Positions 17,724-26,425 are shown, numbered from the stretch's first letter. The stretch is 64,000 bases of DNA from Taibaiella sp965229095 (GCA_965229095.1 OZ245855.1:868001-932000); one strand, 5' to 3'. A program made the numbers and translations. Notes: generated by a model not told the origin, from the letters alone.

Positions 17724-18052
17724 ACGGCATCGGATTTAGGGGTGAACCTTAAACTGCGATGTACCGCTTTGCGACAGATGATAAATTTGGGATGCTTTTT
17801 CTTTGCACCCAGCTTCATCAACCCGTGTTCACCGTACTTGCCGTTTAATGCGAATGTTTTCCAAATGATGAGCGATGCACCGCCTGCACCGATGAACAGG
17901 CATACAAAGGAATTTGCGCCCGCCATGTACATAACCATAACGAGGATAAGTACACCGAGCAAGCCGCCTGCGAAGATGAACAGGTATTGCGCTTTCAGCC
18001 CTTTGAACTCTACGGTTCTTCCAATGCCTTTATTGATGTTGTAATTACTCAT
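17720..18052 (-). CDS. traF: TraF-like membrane protein (DUF4133)
   Basis: The ATG at 18052 (MSNYNINKGIGRTVEFKGLK) gives 110 residues and is the family-typical start; a longer frame to 18127 would overlap traE. Two TM segments lie at about 23-42 (YLFIFAGGLLGVLILVMVMY) and 48-66. The C-terminus is basic (GAKKKHPKFIICRK). It resembles VirB3-like proteins by place and size, just upstream of the VirB4-like traG with a 4-base overlap. Confidence 0.9.
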   Translation of the reverse strand: MSNYNINKGIGRTVEFKGLKAQYLFIFAGGLLGVLILVMVMYMAGANSFVCLFIGAGGASLIIWKTFALNGKYGEHGLMKLGAKKKHPKFIICRKAVHRSLRFTPKSDAV

Positions 18053-18063
18053 AAGGCAAAGGA

Positions 18064-18369
18064 TTAAAGGAAGAATGAGCGCAGAATGGTTGCTGCAACG
18101 ATTAAGAAAATACACGCACCGAACCACGATGCCGCCGTCTTAGATGTGTCGGGGTCGCCACTCGAAAATTTGTTGTAAACCTTTACGCCACCGATTAACC
18201 CCACGACCGCACCAATCGCATAAATCAATTTGGTAGCCGGGTCGAAATATCCCGTTACCATTTGCGTTGCCTCCTGAATGCCAGCATTGCCGTTTCCCTG
18301 GGCGAACACGCCAAATGCCGACAGTAACGTAATGCCTGTCAGCAACACTTTTTTGCTTCGTTTTTCCAT
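18064..18369 (-). CDS. traE: TraE-like small membrane protein (DUF4134)
   Basis: The 101-residue protein has a signal sequence (KVLLTGITLLSAFGVFAQ) and two more hydrophobic segments (LIYAIGAVVGLIGGVKVY and AASWFGACIFLIVAATIL), as in DUF4134. A pilin-like (VirB2-type) role has been suggested for this family from its position and topology. It starts the traE-traQ block, 200 bases downstream of a terminator, so it probably has its own promoter in 18370-18510; I did not find a clear -7 box there. Confidence 0.9.
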   Translation of the reverse strand: MEKRSKKVLLTGITLLSAFGVFAQGNGNAGIQEATQMVTGYFDPATKLIYAIGAVVGLIGGVKVYNKFSSGDPDTSKTAASWFGACIFLIVAATILRSFFL

Positions 18370-18511
18370 AATCTGAATGAATTATTTTGTTTCTACTTCC
18401 CGCTTTCTGCGGGCTTTCGGTACAAAAGTGTCAGGAAAAACAGGGCGCAATAATGATGTGTCTTTCATTGGAATTACTTGGCAGTGAGTGGCTTTGCAAA
18501 TGTGTTAAAGG

Positions 18512-18549
18512 CATAAAAAAAGCATCAAACTTTTGTGTGTTTGATGCTT
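18512..18549 (-). terminator. Rho-independent terminator before traE
   Basis: Arms AAGCATCAAAC (18520-18530) and GTTTGATGCTT (18539-18549) are followed on the minus strand by a run of seven T. It ends the transcript of the gene at 18569-18886 and splits the tra genes into at least two units. Confidence 0.85.
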
Positions 18550-18568
18550 CATTGCATTGCTTAATCTG

Positions 18569-18886
18569 TTACATTTTTCGCCCTTTGCTTTTTTTCGGTT
18601 TGGGCATTTCTGGTTTTGCTTTAGCCGCCTTTTCCTGACGGCATTTTACCACCCAATCAATATAGGATTTTGCGTCTTCCATATTGTTTGGAAAGGATTT
18701 TCTACCTCCTGATAGTTTACTGTCATCAAAACCGATAATATATCCATAGTTGGGGAACTCGTTTGAACGGTAAACAATAATGAGATTGTTTATATCCTTT
18801 TCAGCAACATTGTTTATGTGGCTGGCAATTGTATATCCGTTGTATTCCTCGAATGTATAATCAGGGTCATTCTTTGATTTTATCAT
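18569..18886 (-). CDS. Hypothetical protein between traD and traE
   Basis: The 105-residue soluble protein has a mixed alpha/beta N-terminal part (EEYNGYTIASHINNV, LIIVYRSNEFPNYGYIIGF) and a basic Lys/Pro-rich tail (KPEMPKPKKSKGRKM). No signal or TM segment is present. It lies on the tra strand but is isolated by a terminator downstream and a 63-base gap upstream. I do not recognise the family; it may be accessory to transfer or cargo. Confidence 0.65.
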   Translation of the reverse strand: MIKSKNDPDYTFEEYNGYTIASHINNVAEKDINNLIIVYRSNEFPNYGYIIGFDDSKLSGGRKSFPNNMEDAKSYIDWVVKCRQEKAAKAKPEMPKPKKSKGRKM

Positions 18887-18949
18887 AGCTGTAATATTTT
18901 AGCGTGAACATTTTTTGATGCTCTAAAAAAACAAAAGGGAGCTGTCTTA

Positions 18950-19582
18950 TCAGACAAACTCCCCGATGTCGAAACCCTCTAAATCCTTATTCTGCAAATT
19001 GGAAGAACTGAAATCCGTTCCAGTGGGGAGGCTCTTATCCAACAGCTCCGCAATCTTCCGTGAAGCCCCCTCCATTGAGTTTTCGAGCAAGCTAAACAAT
19101 TCGGTTCCTTGTATTCGCCGAACTATATCCACCGCTTTTTGTTGAAGGGCAGGTTCAAGCACTTCTTGCTCCAGCAATGCCCCTACGGTCGTCAGTTCGT
19201 CAAAGGTAACTCCTGTGGCAAAACCGTTGTCGCTGCCCGGCAAACCCTGTCTTCGTCCTTCTTCTTCCTCGTCCTCGAAATTGGGTACAAATCCGAAATC
19301 TTCATCCAATTCTTCCTGCGGAATTTCACTTACAAAACCTGCTTCGTTGGTTTCTGCTTCAAAATTATCAGGTATATCATTTCTTTTTTCAGATTGGCGT
19401 TTCGTGGCACTTGTTGGCACTAAGTGTCGCTTTACGGGTTTTGGCTTGCCCATTATTTCCGGCAAATCGGGATTTACCGCAGGGTGTTGGGGCTTGCTTT
19501 TCACTACCTTTTTGATGATGATTTTATCCTTTGCCAACAGCACAATAACAATGAGCAGGCAGATGACTATTATAATTTCCAT
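18950..19582 (-). CDS. traD: TraD-like protein (DUF4122)
   Basis: The 210-residue protein has an N-terminal TM anchor (IIIVICLLIVIVLLAKDK), a basic stretch, an acidic middle (ELDEDFGFVPNFEDEEEEG) and a C-terminal helical region (GVTFDELTTVGALLEQ, DIVRRIQGTELFSLL). This pattern fits the DUF4122 proteins found at this position in Bacteroidota tra operons. Its exact function is unknown; it is probably an inner-membrane accessory. It starts 11 bases after the DUF3408 gene stop. Confidence 0.85.
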   Translation of the reverse strand: MEIIIVICLLIVIVLLAKDKIIIKKVVKSKPQHPAVNPDLPEIMGKPKPVKRHLVPTSATKRQSEKRNDIPDNFEAETNEAGFVSEIPQEELDEDFGFVPNFEDEEEEGRRQGLPGSDNGFATGVTFDELTTVGALLEQEVLEPALQQKAVDIVRRIQGTELFSLLENSMEGASRKIAELLDKSLPTGTDFSSSNLQNKDLEGFDIGEFV

Positions 19583-19593
19583 AATCAGATACT

Positions 19594-20013
19594 TTAAAAT
19601 ATGGGTTTAAACTTCTCATTGAAATCTTCGGTGATGGCTTTTTCAAACTGTTCAAAATGGTGTTCGAGAATATTGTCTAAGTAGGCATACAGGGGTATCT
19701 TATCCTCGCCGATAACCTGTACGATACGGGAAAGCCGTTCGTGGTATTCCTGCCGGATATAAATACTTTTATCACCCCTGCGGGTCATGGTATGACCATT
19801 GAGGAAACGCTCACCATAACCAAATCCTGAAGCTTTCTTTTGGCGGGTACGCTCCTTAGACACAACTTTTTCTTCGGCTGGCTCCTTTAGTTCTGCTTGT
19901 GGATCCTGCGGTGCTTCAACCTGTTCAGGCTTTTTGGTTTCACCTGCCATTATGGACATGATATATGCCTCGTCTATCGGTGCATTTGTTTTTTTCTTAT
20001 TCTCATTTTCCAT
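19594..20013 (-). CDS. DUF3408 protein of the tra operon
   Basis: The 139-residue protein has a disordered charged N-terminal half and a conserved C-terminal half from about residue 75 (TMTRRGDKSIYIRQEYHERLSRIVQVIGEDKIPLY...) that ends with a helix (DNILEHHFEQFEKAI). This is the DUF3408 pattern, encoded right after the ParA-like gene in CTnDOT-like elements, where the equivalent is called TraB or TraC. A DNA-binding partner of TraA is plausible but not proven. Confidence 0.87.
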   Translation of the reverse strand: MENENKKKTNAPIDEAYIMSIMAGETKKPEQVEAPQDPQAELKEPAEEKVVSKERTRQKKASGFGYGERFLNGHTMTRRGDKSIYIRQEYHERLSRIVQVIGEDKIPLYAYLDNILEHHFEQFEKAITEDFNEKFKPIF

Positions 20014-20018
20014 AGCCG

Positions 20019-20786
20019 TTACAATTTGACGGTTCTTAAAAATTCCTCCATAAACAAATCCAGTCCGCAGGCTTTCATCAATCTTTCATCGGGAGGCAAT
20101 AATGTGGAGCGGAAAACGGTCTTTGCAGTAGCCTCGCTTTCCTTGCGAAAGCGTTTGCTGTCTGCAATGCGTGTTTCCATCGTTTGCAGCCCAACTTCAT
20201 TGATGATATTTCCATAGGCTTCATACAGGTGCGATTTTTCCCGTCCGTCCACCTGGTTCCAAAATAACCGTATGGTTTCGATGGAAGTCTGTCCCCGTTT
20301 CATCAAAACATTGGTCAGTACATCCGTAAAACTCAATGTACTTTCCATCACTACACGGTCTGCCGTGATAGGTGAAAAGATATGCTGCATTCCTGCCAGC
20401 GTATTCAGCAAGCCGGGAGTGTTCACAGTTCCCGGCAAATCGAAGAAAATCACATCCACCGGGACATCGGAAGATTGTAAAAATGTCTCCGCATCCTTTA
20501 AAGCATTGTCTGCCTTGCTCTGCAATACCGGGTATGCTTTTTTGTTAATGGTCGTGAACTGGCGGTACGCCAGCCTTTTCAGGATTTCGCTTTTCATCAC
20601 CGTTTTTAAATCCCGTTCCCGCATCTGCCAAAGGCTGTGCTGTGGGTAATCACAATCAAACACGACCACGTTATACCCCATACGGTAATGGAGTATGCTT
20701 GCAATGATGGTGGTAAAAGTGCTTTTGCCCACGCCTCCTTTTTGGCTGGAAAAAGCTACGAACCGGGTTTTGTTTTTTGTTTCCAT
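20019..20786 (-). CDS. traA: ParA-family ATPase TraA
   Basis: The 255-residue protein has the deviant Walker A of the ParA/MinD family (SSQKGGVGKST) near residue 13, a VVVFDCDYPQHSL segment, and VIFFDLPGTVNTPG as Walker B. It is the first gene of the tra operon and lies next to the repeat-rich region that probably holds oriT. A role in organising DNA or positioning the transfer complex is inferred. Confidence 0.92.
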   Translation of the reverse strand: METKNKTRFVAFSSQKGGVGKSTFTTIIASILHYRMGYNVVVFDCDYPQHSLWQMRERDLKTVMKSEILKRLAYRQFTTINKKAYPVLQSKADNALKDAETFLQSSDVPVDVIFFDLPGTVNTPGLLNTLAGMQHIFSPITADRVVMESTLSFTDVLTNVLMKRGQTSIETIRLFWNQVDGREKSHLYEAYGNIINEVGLQTMETRIADSKRFRKESEATAKTVFRSTLLPPDERLMKACGLDLFMEEFLRTVKL

Positions 20787-20819
20787 TTCTATTCTGTTTT
20801 AAAATTTAATTCTGTTTGT

Positions 20820-21180
20820 ACTGCCTGCAATCCTGCGGGACAGCATTCTTGGTAGCGTGTTATCCTGCATGAAGTAAGGCTGTCGTGCTATCCCGATGAA
20901 ACTCCGGCTATCAGGCAAACAGCCTTTCATGCCGACCTTCCTGCATTCCTGCTATCAGGCTTGCGAGCCGTTCGGTTTGTAAGCCGTCATGCACTCGTAC
21001 AGACCAACAGGATAGCCATCATGCTATCTTTCAGTTGTTCCAGCCTGCCGGACTGGATGCCATCGGGCATTCTAAGGTTCCGGCAATCTTGTATGCTGTC
21101 TTTCAGAACTGCCACCCGGATTGAATGCCTGCTGACACGCCTGCCTGAATGCTATCACAAAGGAGCGGGTTATTTTATCG
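20820..21180. repeat. Repeat-rich non-coding region upstream of traA
   Basis: No believable ORF is present. Short motifs recur: GCTATC-type words at least five times, CCTGC words, and a near-repeat of ATGCTATCTTTCAG (21021-21034) as ATGCTGTCTTTCAG (21093-21106). Many small inverted repeats occur. With the hairpins to the right it separates the divergent tra and mob operons and is a likely control or oriT region. Confidence 0.5.
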
Positions 21181-21331
21181 CAGCGTAGCGAAGTGGTAGC
21201 TATTGGCTTTCTGTGGCGGTGTTTGGCAGTGTTACACATTGCGATGCTCCGGGAAAGCTGCGCTTATTTTGTAGTTGCATCAATGCAACAGGAGAATGGA
21301 AAAATCAGTAGAGATAAGAGGCAATCAGTGG

Positions 21332-21353
21332 AACGGCGATAAGCCGTTTTTTT
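21332..21353 (+). terminator. Hairpin with T-tract in the tra-mob intergenic region
   Basis: AACGGC, loop GATAA, GCCGTT followed by TTTTT. A second weaker hairpin (AATCCG/CGGATT) follows at 21365-21386. They may end a leader transcript or belong to the oriT structure. Confidence 0.5.
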
Positions 21354-21405
21354 CTGCTTTATCCAATCCGTCCCGCAGGGCGGATTTTCTGTTCACCCGA
21401 ACAGA

Positions 21406-21459
21406 GCAAGTTATGTTTTTAGCTGCTTGAAATGCTTTCCGCAGCTAAAAACAACTTGC
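21406..21459. repeat. Long hairpin next to mobA, oriT candidate
   Basis: The left arm (GCAAGTT.TGTTTTTAGCTGC, 21406-21426) pairs with the right arm 21441-21459 with a 2-base bulge, around a 14-base loop. It lies 40-65 bases before mobA in the place where oriT occurs in related elements. No nick site can be assigned from sequence alone. Confidence 0.5.
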
Positions 21460-21524
21460 CATTGCATGGAGCCGGAAAACACCCTCCGAAGTCGGGGTTT
21501 ATGGAAATTATAATGGATAGAGAT

Positions 21525-21956
21525 ATGAACGACAACAAAAGAAATCAAATCAACAAAGGTGGTCGCAAGCCCAAAAATGACCCTGCTACCCACCGCTATT
21601 CGATTAGCCTGAACGATACGGAAAATGCACAGTTCCTTACGTTGTTCGAGCAATCAGGAATGAAAGTAATGGCGCACTTTATTACCGCCTGCATCTTTCA
21701 GAAGACCATTAAGACGGTAAAAATTGATATGGATGCCATAGAATTTCATACAAGGCTCTCCAATTTTTACAGCCAGTTCAGAGCCGTTGGCGTGAACTAC
21801 AACCAAATCGTGAAGATATTGTACCGCAATTTTTCGGAGAAAAAAGCATCTGCTTACCTCTTTAAACTGGAAAAACAGACGGCTGAAATGGCGGACTTGT
21901 GCCGGAAAGTAATTGAGTTGGTACAGGAATTTGAGAAAAAACACCTGCAAAAATGA
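21525..21956 (+). CDS. mobA: Mobilization accessory protein MobA
   Basis: The chosen ATG at 21525 gives 143 residues; in-frame ATGs at 21501 and 21513 are possible. An earlier frame start at 21432 would lie inside the oriT hairpin and is unlikely. The basic N-terminus (NKGGRKPKNDPATHRYSI) followed by SLNDTENAQF resembles ribbon-helix-helix relaxosome proteins, and the C-terminal half is helical (GVNYNQIVKILYRNF). It would bind oriT and help the relaxase. Its stop overlaps the mobB start by 4 bases. Confidence 0.87.
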   Translation: MNDNKRNQINKGGRKPKNDPATHRYSISLNDTENAQFLTLFEQSGMKVMAHFITACIFQKTIKTVKIDMDAIEFHTRLSNFYSQFRAVGVNYNQIVKILYRNFSEKKASAYLFKLEKQTAEMADLCRKVIELVQEFEKKHLQK

Positions 21957-23248
21957 TAGCGAAGATTGGAAAGGGTGAGCATTTGTACGGTGCTATATCA
22001 TATAACCAGCAGAAGATTGACAAAGAAAAAGGACAGGTTTTGTTGCTGAACAGGATACCGGAAACATTAAATAGTACCTATTCGACCAATTACCTGCACC
22101 AGCAATTTGAACCCTATTTAGCTGCAAATATCAAGACGGAAAAACCTGTTCGCCATATATCGCTGAACCCTGATCCTGCGGATAGGGTCAGCGATGGGCA
22201 ATTCATTAAAATGGCGCAGCAGTATATGCAGGAAATGGGCTATGGCAACCAACCCTATGTTGTTTTCAAACATACGGATATAGAGCGCACCCACATCCAT
22301 ATTGTGACCGTTGCCGTTGGATTGGATGGCAAGAAAATACCGGACAGTTACGACCATCCCCGTTCAATGGCAATTTGCAGGGATTTGGAACAAAAATATA
22401 ATCTTATACCTGCAACAGAGAAGCAACTCACGGGGAACGAGCAGGTATTCCGCCCGGTGGATTACAGAACCGGGGACGTTAAAAGCCAAATCGCATCGGT
22501 GGTAAGACACCTGCCAAAGTATTACGGATATGCCAGTTTGGGCGCATACAATGCGTTGCTTTCCCTCTTTAATATTACGGCAGAAGAAGTGAAAGGCGAA
22601 CTGAACGGACAGCCCAAAAATGGGCTGGTGTATTTTGCCCTGAATGAACAGGGAGAAAAAGCCAGCAATCCTTTTAAGGCTACACGTTTCGGCAAACACG
22701 CTGGATTGGAAGCCTTGCAGGAACATTTTGCACAATCCAAAGAGCAAATGAAAAACAACCCTGTAAGAGCCATACTGAAAAACACCATCGAGGCAGCCAT
22801 GCACACGGCTAACAAGGAAGCCGATTTTAAAAAGCAACTTTTGGAACAGGGCATCAATACCGTTGTACGCCGCACTGATGAGGGGCGCATATATGGTATG
22901 ACATTTATAGACCATGATAGCCGCACCGTTTGGAATGGTTCAGCTTTGGACAGAAACCTATCGGCAAACGTCTTTAATGAATGGTGGAAAGAACAAGCAG
23001 TGGAACAACGCCAAAATACAGAACAGGCAAGTATCATCGCATTGCCAGCCGCAGATAAAAACGTTGTTGAGGAAAAAGAAGAAACTCATAGTCTTTTTGA
23101 TTTCCTTGATAAAGAACAGCCGACCGATGACACCGGATTGATAGACGGATTGGGCGGGCTATTGCCGGAAGCACAGGGCGAAGATTACGAGGAACAGGCT
23201 TTTGCCAATAGAATGAAGAAGAAACTTAAAAAGAAAAACAGAAGATAG
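21953..23248 (+). CDS. mobB: Relaxase MobB (MOBP-like)
   Basis: The 431-residue protein has the relaxase three-histidine motif: H107 in VVFKHTDIERT, H114 and H116 in THIHIVTV. MIAKIGKGEHLYGAISYNQ at the N-terminus is typical of Bacteroidota mobilization relaxases. It would nick oriT and lead the strand into the channel. The C-terminus is Lys-rich (RMKKKLKKKNRR). Part of the 3' end is duplicated 2.8 kb downstream at 26012-26161, beyond an inserted cassette. Confidence 0.93.
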   Translation: MIAKIGKGEHLYGAISYNQQKIDKEKGQVLLLNRIPETLNSTYSTNYLHQQFEPYLAANIKTEKPVRHISLNPDPADRVSDGQFIKMAQQYMQEMGYGNQPYVVFKHTDIERTHIHIVTVAVGLDGKKIPDSYDHPRSMAICRDLEQKYNLIPATEKQLTGNEQVFRPVDYRTGDVKSQIASVVRHLPKYYGYASLGAYNALLSLFNITAEEVKGELNGQPKNGLVYFALNEQGEKASNPFKATRFGKHAGLEALQEHFAQSKEQMKNNPVRAILKNTIEAAMHTANKEADFKKQLLEQGINTVVRRTDEGRIYGMTFIDHDSRTVWNGSALDRNLSANVFNEWWKEQAVEQRQNTEQASIIALPAADKNVVEEKEETHSLFDFLDKEQPTDDTGLIDGLGGLLPEAQGEDYEEQAFANRMKKKLKKKNRR

Positions 23249-23278
23249 GATTTCAAAGCCCTCTTTACGTACATTACA

Positions 23279-24214
23279 TCAGTTAAAAGACTGCCTAAAC
23301 TCCAATGGAGAAACCGATGTACGGTTTTTAAATAAACGATGAAAGGACTGTGAATGCTCAAATCCTAACTGATAGGCTATTTCAGATACGGACATTGACG
23401 TAGAGGATAAGAGTTCTTTTGCCTTTTCTATCAACCTGTTTTGAATATGCTGCTGTGTGGTTTGTCCTGTTTGAACTCGTAACATATCACTTAAATAGTT
23501 GGGACTTAAATGCAGTTCGCTTGCCACAAACTGAACGGTAGGAATGCCTTTTTCAGCCAATCTTTCAGTTTTAAAATACTCGTCCAATAAGGCTTCCAAC
23601 TTCGTGAGCAAATCGTTGTTGGCTTTCTTTCTTGTCAAAAACTGGCGGTTGTAAAAACGGTCACAATACTTTAGCAGCAAATCCATATTGGATATTAATA
23701 AATCCTGTGTAAAGCCATCCATATTGTCATCTATCTCTTTACCTATATTTTCTATAATGTGCATTATAGCTTTTTCTTCTTTCTCGGAAAGGTGCAGTGC
23801 TTCATTGGTGGCATACGAGAAATACCCGTAACCCTTAATTTCTGAAGCTAATTGATAGCCGTGAAGAAAATCGGGATGCACTACCAAAACAAACCCCTTT
23901 ACCCCGTTGAGCAGTACATCTTCAAATTGCAATACCTGATGCGGAGCGATAAAATACATAATGCCGTCGTCAAAATCATAATATTGCTGACCATACTTAC
24001 ATTTACCGCCTGCACAATCCTTTTTTAAGGCAACCACATAAAAATTTGTGGTAACGGCACTCAAAATGGTTTCCGGTTCCAGTTTTACATCATCGAAATT
24101 AAATACACTAATCAGCGGATTGGACGGTTTAGCCAATCCCAAAAACTGATGCAATGCACTTATGGACGAAACTTTTGCCGGGGCTTTCATTTGTTGATTT
24201 TCAGATTTATACAT
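23279..24214 (-). CDS. AraC-family transcriptional regulator, cassette 1
   Basis: The ATG at 24214 (MYKSENQQMKAPAKVS) gives 311 residues; a longer frame to 24340 would overlap the next gene. The N-terminal sensor part contains YGQQYYDFDDGIMYF, and the C-terminal double HTH runs from about residue 205 (FVASELHLSPNYLSDML and SVSEIAYQLGFEHSQSFHRL, ending PLEFRQSFN). It is a close paralogue of the regulator at 30798-31715. It probably controls the epimerase and DJ-1 genes transcribed with it from 25.9 kb. Confidence 0.92.
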   Translation of the reverse strand: MYKSENQQMKAPAKVSSISALHQFLGLAKPSNPLISVFNFDDVKLEPETILSAVTTNFYVVALKKDCAGGKCKYGQQYYDFDDGIMYFIAPHQVLQFEDVLLNGVKGFVLVVHPDFLHGYQLASEIKGYGYFSYATNEALHLSEKEEKAIMHIIENIGKEIDDNMDGFTQDLLISNMDLLLKYCDRFYNRQFLTRKKANNDLLTKLEALLDEYFKTERLAEKGIPTVQFVASELHLSPNYLSDMLRVQTGQTTQQHIQNRLIEKAKELLSSTSMSVSEIAYQLGFEHSQSFHRLFKNRTSVSPLEFRQSFN

Positions 24215-24230
24215 CGCTAAATTATCACTT

Positions 24231-25169
24231 TTATTTTTGTGCTGAAAATTGTCCCTGTTTAATCCGTTCGATACCTTGCCTGTAAGTTGTAACTTCAAAA
24301 TCAGGAAAACGCTTTCTGAATTTAGTATCATCAAACACATTGTCGTGTTCGTATCTTGGCAACAGCTCCAGCAGTTCTTTTACCCTTTTATTAAACAGCG
24401 AGCCTATCTTAAAAAGAAACTTCGGCATAACAGAATATTTCTGTTCCCTGCCGTAAATATTAGAAGTCAAAGCAATAAATTCCTTGTAGGTAGGATGGCT
24501 TTCATCAACAGGCAGATGCCAGGTTTGTCCGAAAGCATCGGGCGTATTACCGATTAATGCGGTTGCCCTGCTCGCATCGGGTGTCCAAATCAAACTTCGC
24601 TTTTTGGTATCGCTTAGCGGGACTTTCAATTTTTTGCCCTCTTTGATGTTATTAAAAAGTAAGGTATTGGTAATACTCTGTGTTTTACCAGGGCCGTAAA
24701 ATTCCGGCGCACGGCAAATCACAGCTTCCAGTTCGCCTGACTGGATTTCCTTTAAAACCATTTCCGCCATTGCCTTTCTTACTTTGCCTTTTCTGCCCAC
24801 AGGAGCAAAAGGTGTTTGTTCAGTAAGCACACTGTCATCCTGCGGATACATATAGGTATTGTCAAAAAATACCAGCTTAGTTCCATTGACCTTACAGGCA
24901 TCAATCACGTTTTTTAAAATATGCGGAAACTGTTGTTCCCATAAGTCTGAACTGATTGGAAGCCCTAAAGTGAAATAAGCTATTTCACTACCTTTTACTG
25001 CTTCTATGGCTTTCTCCCTGATGGATAAATCTGCTGAAAATACTTCGTCCGTATCATTTACTTTCGTTCCCTTGCGGCTTACAATTCTGATGTCAGATGT
25101 AAAATTTCTTTTCAGTTCTCTTGCCAGTTCTTCACCTATCTGCCCGTTAGCTCCTAATATTGTTTGCAT
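24231..25169 (-). CDS. NAD(P)-dependent epimerase/SDR-like oxidoreductase
   Basis: The 312-residue protein begins with a Rossmann motif (TILGANGQIGEELAREL, GxxGxxG) and contains the atypical-SDR segment DNTYMYPQDD in the place of the catalytic Tyr region, plus CRAPEFYGPG. Such proteins reduce or epimerise small carbonyl compounds; the substrate is unknown. It lies in one operon with a DJ-1/PfpI protein upstream (1-base gap) and an AraC regulator downstream (16 bases). The set looks like a stress or carbonyl-detoxification cassette. Confidence 0.85.
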   Translation of the reverse strand: MQTILGANGQIGEELARELKRNFTSDIRIVSRKGTKVNDTDEVFSADLSIREKAIEAVKGSEIAYFTLGLPISSDLWEQQFPHILKNVIDACKVNGTKLVFFDNTYMYPQDDSVLTEQTPFAPVGRKGKVRKAMAEMVLKEIQSGELEAVICRAPEFYGPGKTQSITNTLLFNNIKEGKKLKVPLSDTKKRSLIWTPDASRATALIGNTPDAFGQTWHLPVDESHPTYKEFIALTSNIYGREQKYSVMPKFLFKIGSLFNKRVKELLELLPRYEHDNVFDDTKFRKRFPDFEVTTYRQGIERIKQGQFSAQK

Positions 25170-25170
25170 C

Positions 25171-25875
25171 CTATTTATTGTTTTTCTGTTTCGCTAATTC
25201 CCGCATTACTACCTTTGCTGTTTCCTTTGAGCTGAAAGGGTTTTGTCCGGTTATAAGATTACCATCTACTACCACCTTTGAAGTCATTGGAATAAATGCT
25301 TTGTCGTAAATAACGCCTCTTTCTTTCAATGCTGCTTCTAAATTAAATGGCACTTCTCTTTTTCTGCTTGCAAGGCTTTCTTCAAACCAATCGAAACCCG
25401 TTAATTTTCTATTACTTATCAAATATTCGCCATTGGATAGTTTTACGTTAAGCAAACCGCCAACACCGTGACAGATAGCGGCAACCATTTTCCCACTTTC
25501 ATATTGATTTCTGATGATGCTTTGCATCGTTGTATCATTCGGGAAGTCATACATCGTTCCGTGTCCGCCAGCGAGATACACCAGGTCAAACTTCTCGTTA
25601 GAAACATCCGCTAAACTTCTACTGTTTTTGAGTAATTCTCTAAAAGAACTGTCATTCCAATATTCTTTAGAAATTTTATCCAGCGTAATCTTCTTTAGGC
25701 TTTCTGGGTCTATCGGAACATTGCCGCCTTTTGGACTTGCAATGGTAATTTCGCAACCCTTTTCTTTTGATGCGTGGTACAAATGTGTTAATTCACTCAA
25801 CCATAAGCCTGTTTCTTTACCGCTTGCATAGGCGTTGACGTTGGTTACAATGATTAATATTTTCAACATATTCAT
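25171..25875 (-). CDS. DJ-1/PfpI-family protein (class I glutamine amidotransferase-like)
   Basis: This 234-residue protein has the nucleophile elbow AICHGVGG with Cys135, a conserved Glu (E21 in GKETGLWL) and LVYLAGGHGTMYDFP, all features of the Hsp31-like glyoxalase III branch of the DJ-1 superfamily. It probably detoxifies methylglyoxal-type aldehydes or protects proteins from them. It is the first gene of the three-gene minus-strand cassette; a 21-bp-spaced direct repeat lies about 50 bases upstream. Confidence 0.88.
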   Translation of the reverse strand: MNMLKILIIVTNVNAYASGKETGLWLSELTHLYHASKEKGCEITIASPKGGNVPIDPESLKKITLDKISKEYWNDSSFRELLKNSRSLADVSNEKFDLVYLAGGHGTMYDFPNDTTMQSIIRNQYESGKMVAAICHGVGGLLNVKLSNGEYLISNRKLTGFDWFEESLASRKREVPFNLEAALKERGVIYDKAFIPMTSKVVVDGNLITGQNPFSSKETAKVVMRELAKQKNNK

Positions 25876-25921
25876 ATTGTCGTTTTTTAATAATGCAAAG
25901 TTCAGAATGAAAATTAAATTA

Positions 25922-25950
25922 GATGTAACCCTATTAGGGAAAGTTGTAAC
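25922..25950 (-). promoter_or_regulatory. Candidate AraC operator of cassette 1
   Basis: On the minus strand GTTACAAC (25950-25943) is followed 21 bases later by GTTACATC (25929-25922), a direct repeat on one helical face, about 50-75 bases upstream of the DJ-1 start codon. The spacing equals that of the operators before the second cassette. Confidence 0.45.
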
Positions 25951-26011
25951 AAAATCTCCGTGTTGCTAATACTTTAATTATTACCATTTAACCAAATATT
26001 GCCACTGACTG

Positions 26012-26161
26012 CGAAATCTTCGACTTCTTACGGACAAGCACGAAGATGGTTTGATTGAAGCATTGGGTAACGTACTTCCCGAAGCGCAGGGAGAAGATTA
26101 CGAAGCACAGGCTTTTGCAAATAAAATGAAAAAGAAGAAACATAATAGAGGTCAGCGATAA
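26012..26161 (+). pseudogene. Duplicated 3' end of mobB
   Basis: The frame 26042-26161 reads EDGLIEALGNVLPEAQGEDY and on to a Lys-rich end, closely matching the intact MobB C-terminus (DTGLIDGLGGLLPEAQGEDY). Just upstream, IFDFL in another frame matches MobB LFDFL, so the copy holds a frameshift. It marks the right border of the inserted AraC cassette, which split an older mobB neighbourhood or brought its own mobB tail. Confidence 0.8.
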
Positions 26162-26425
26162 TTTGAACTCATTGTTTTGCGAGCCTTTAGTACATAGTCA
26201 TTTTACTATCTTTGTACCTTATACCACAAATAAGTCCATAACATAAATGGAAGATGTCAATCTTTGGTTAGACCAACTCAAAAGGGATTAATCAGCAGTT
26301 AAGAATAAGGAGGTTTTGCAATACAAAATCTTTTGGAGAGCAACCTTGATTTTTTCAAGGCATAAATTCTTTTGCTCATCCATCAACGTTTTCAACGATT
26401 ATTTTTAACTCGATAAAGAACAAAA

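Noticed and set aside
20820..21180. Possible CRISPR array because of recurring words
   Set aside because: The repeated words are short, unevenly spaced and imperfect, with no constant repeat and spacer lengths and no cas genes nearby.
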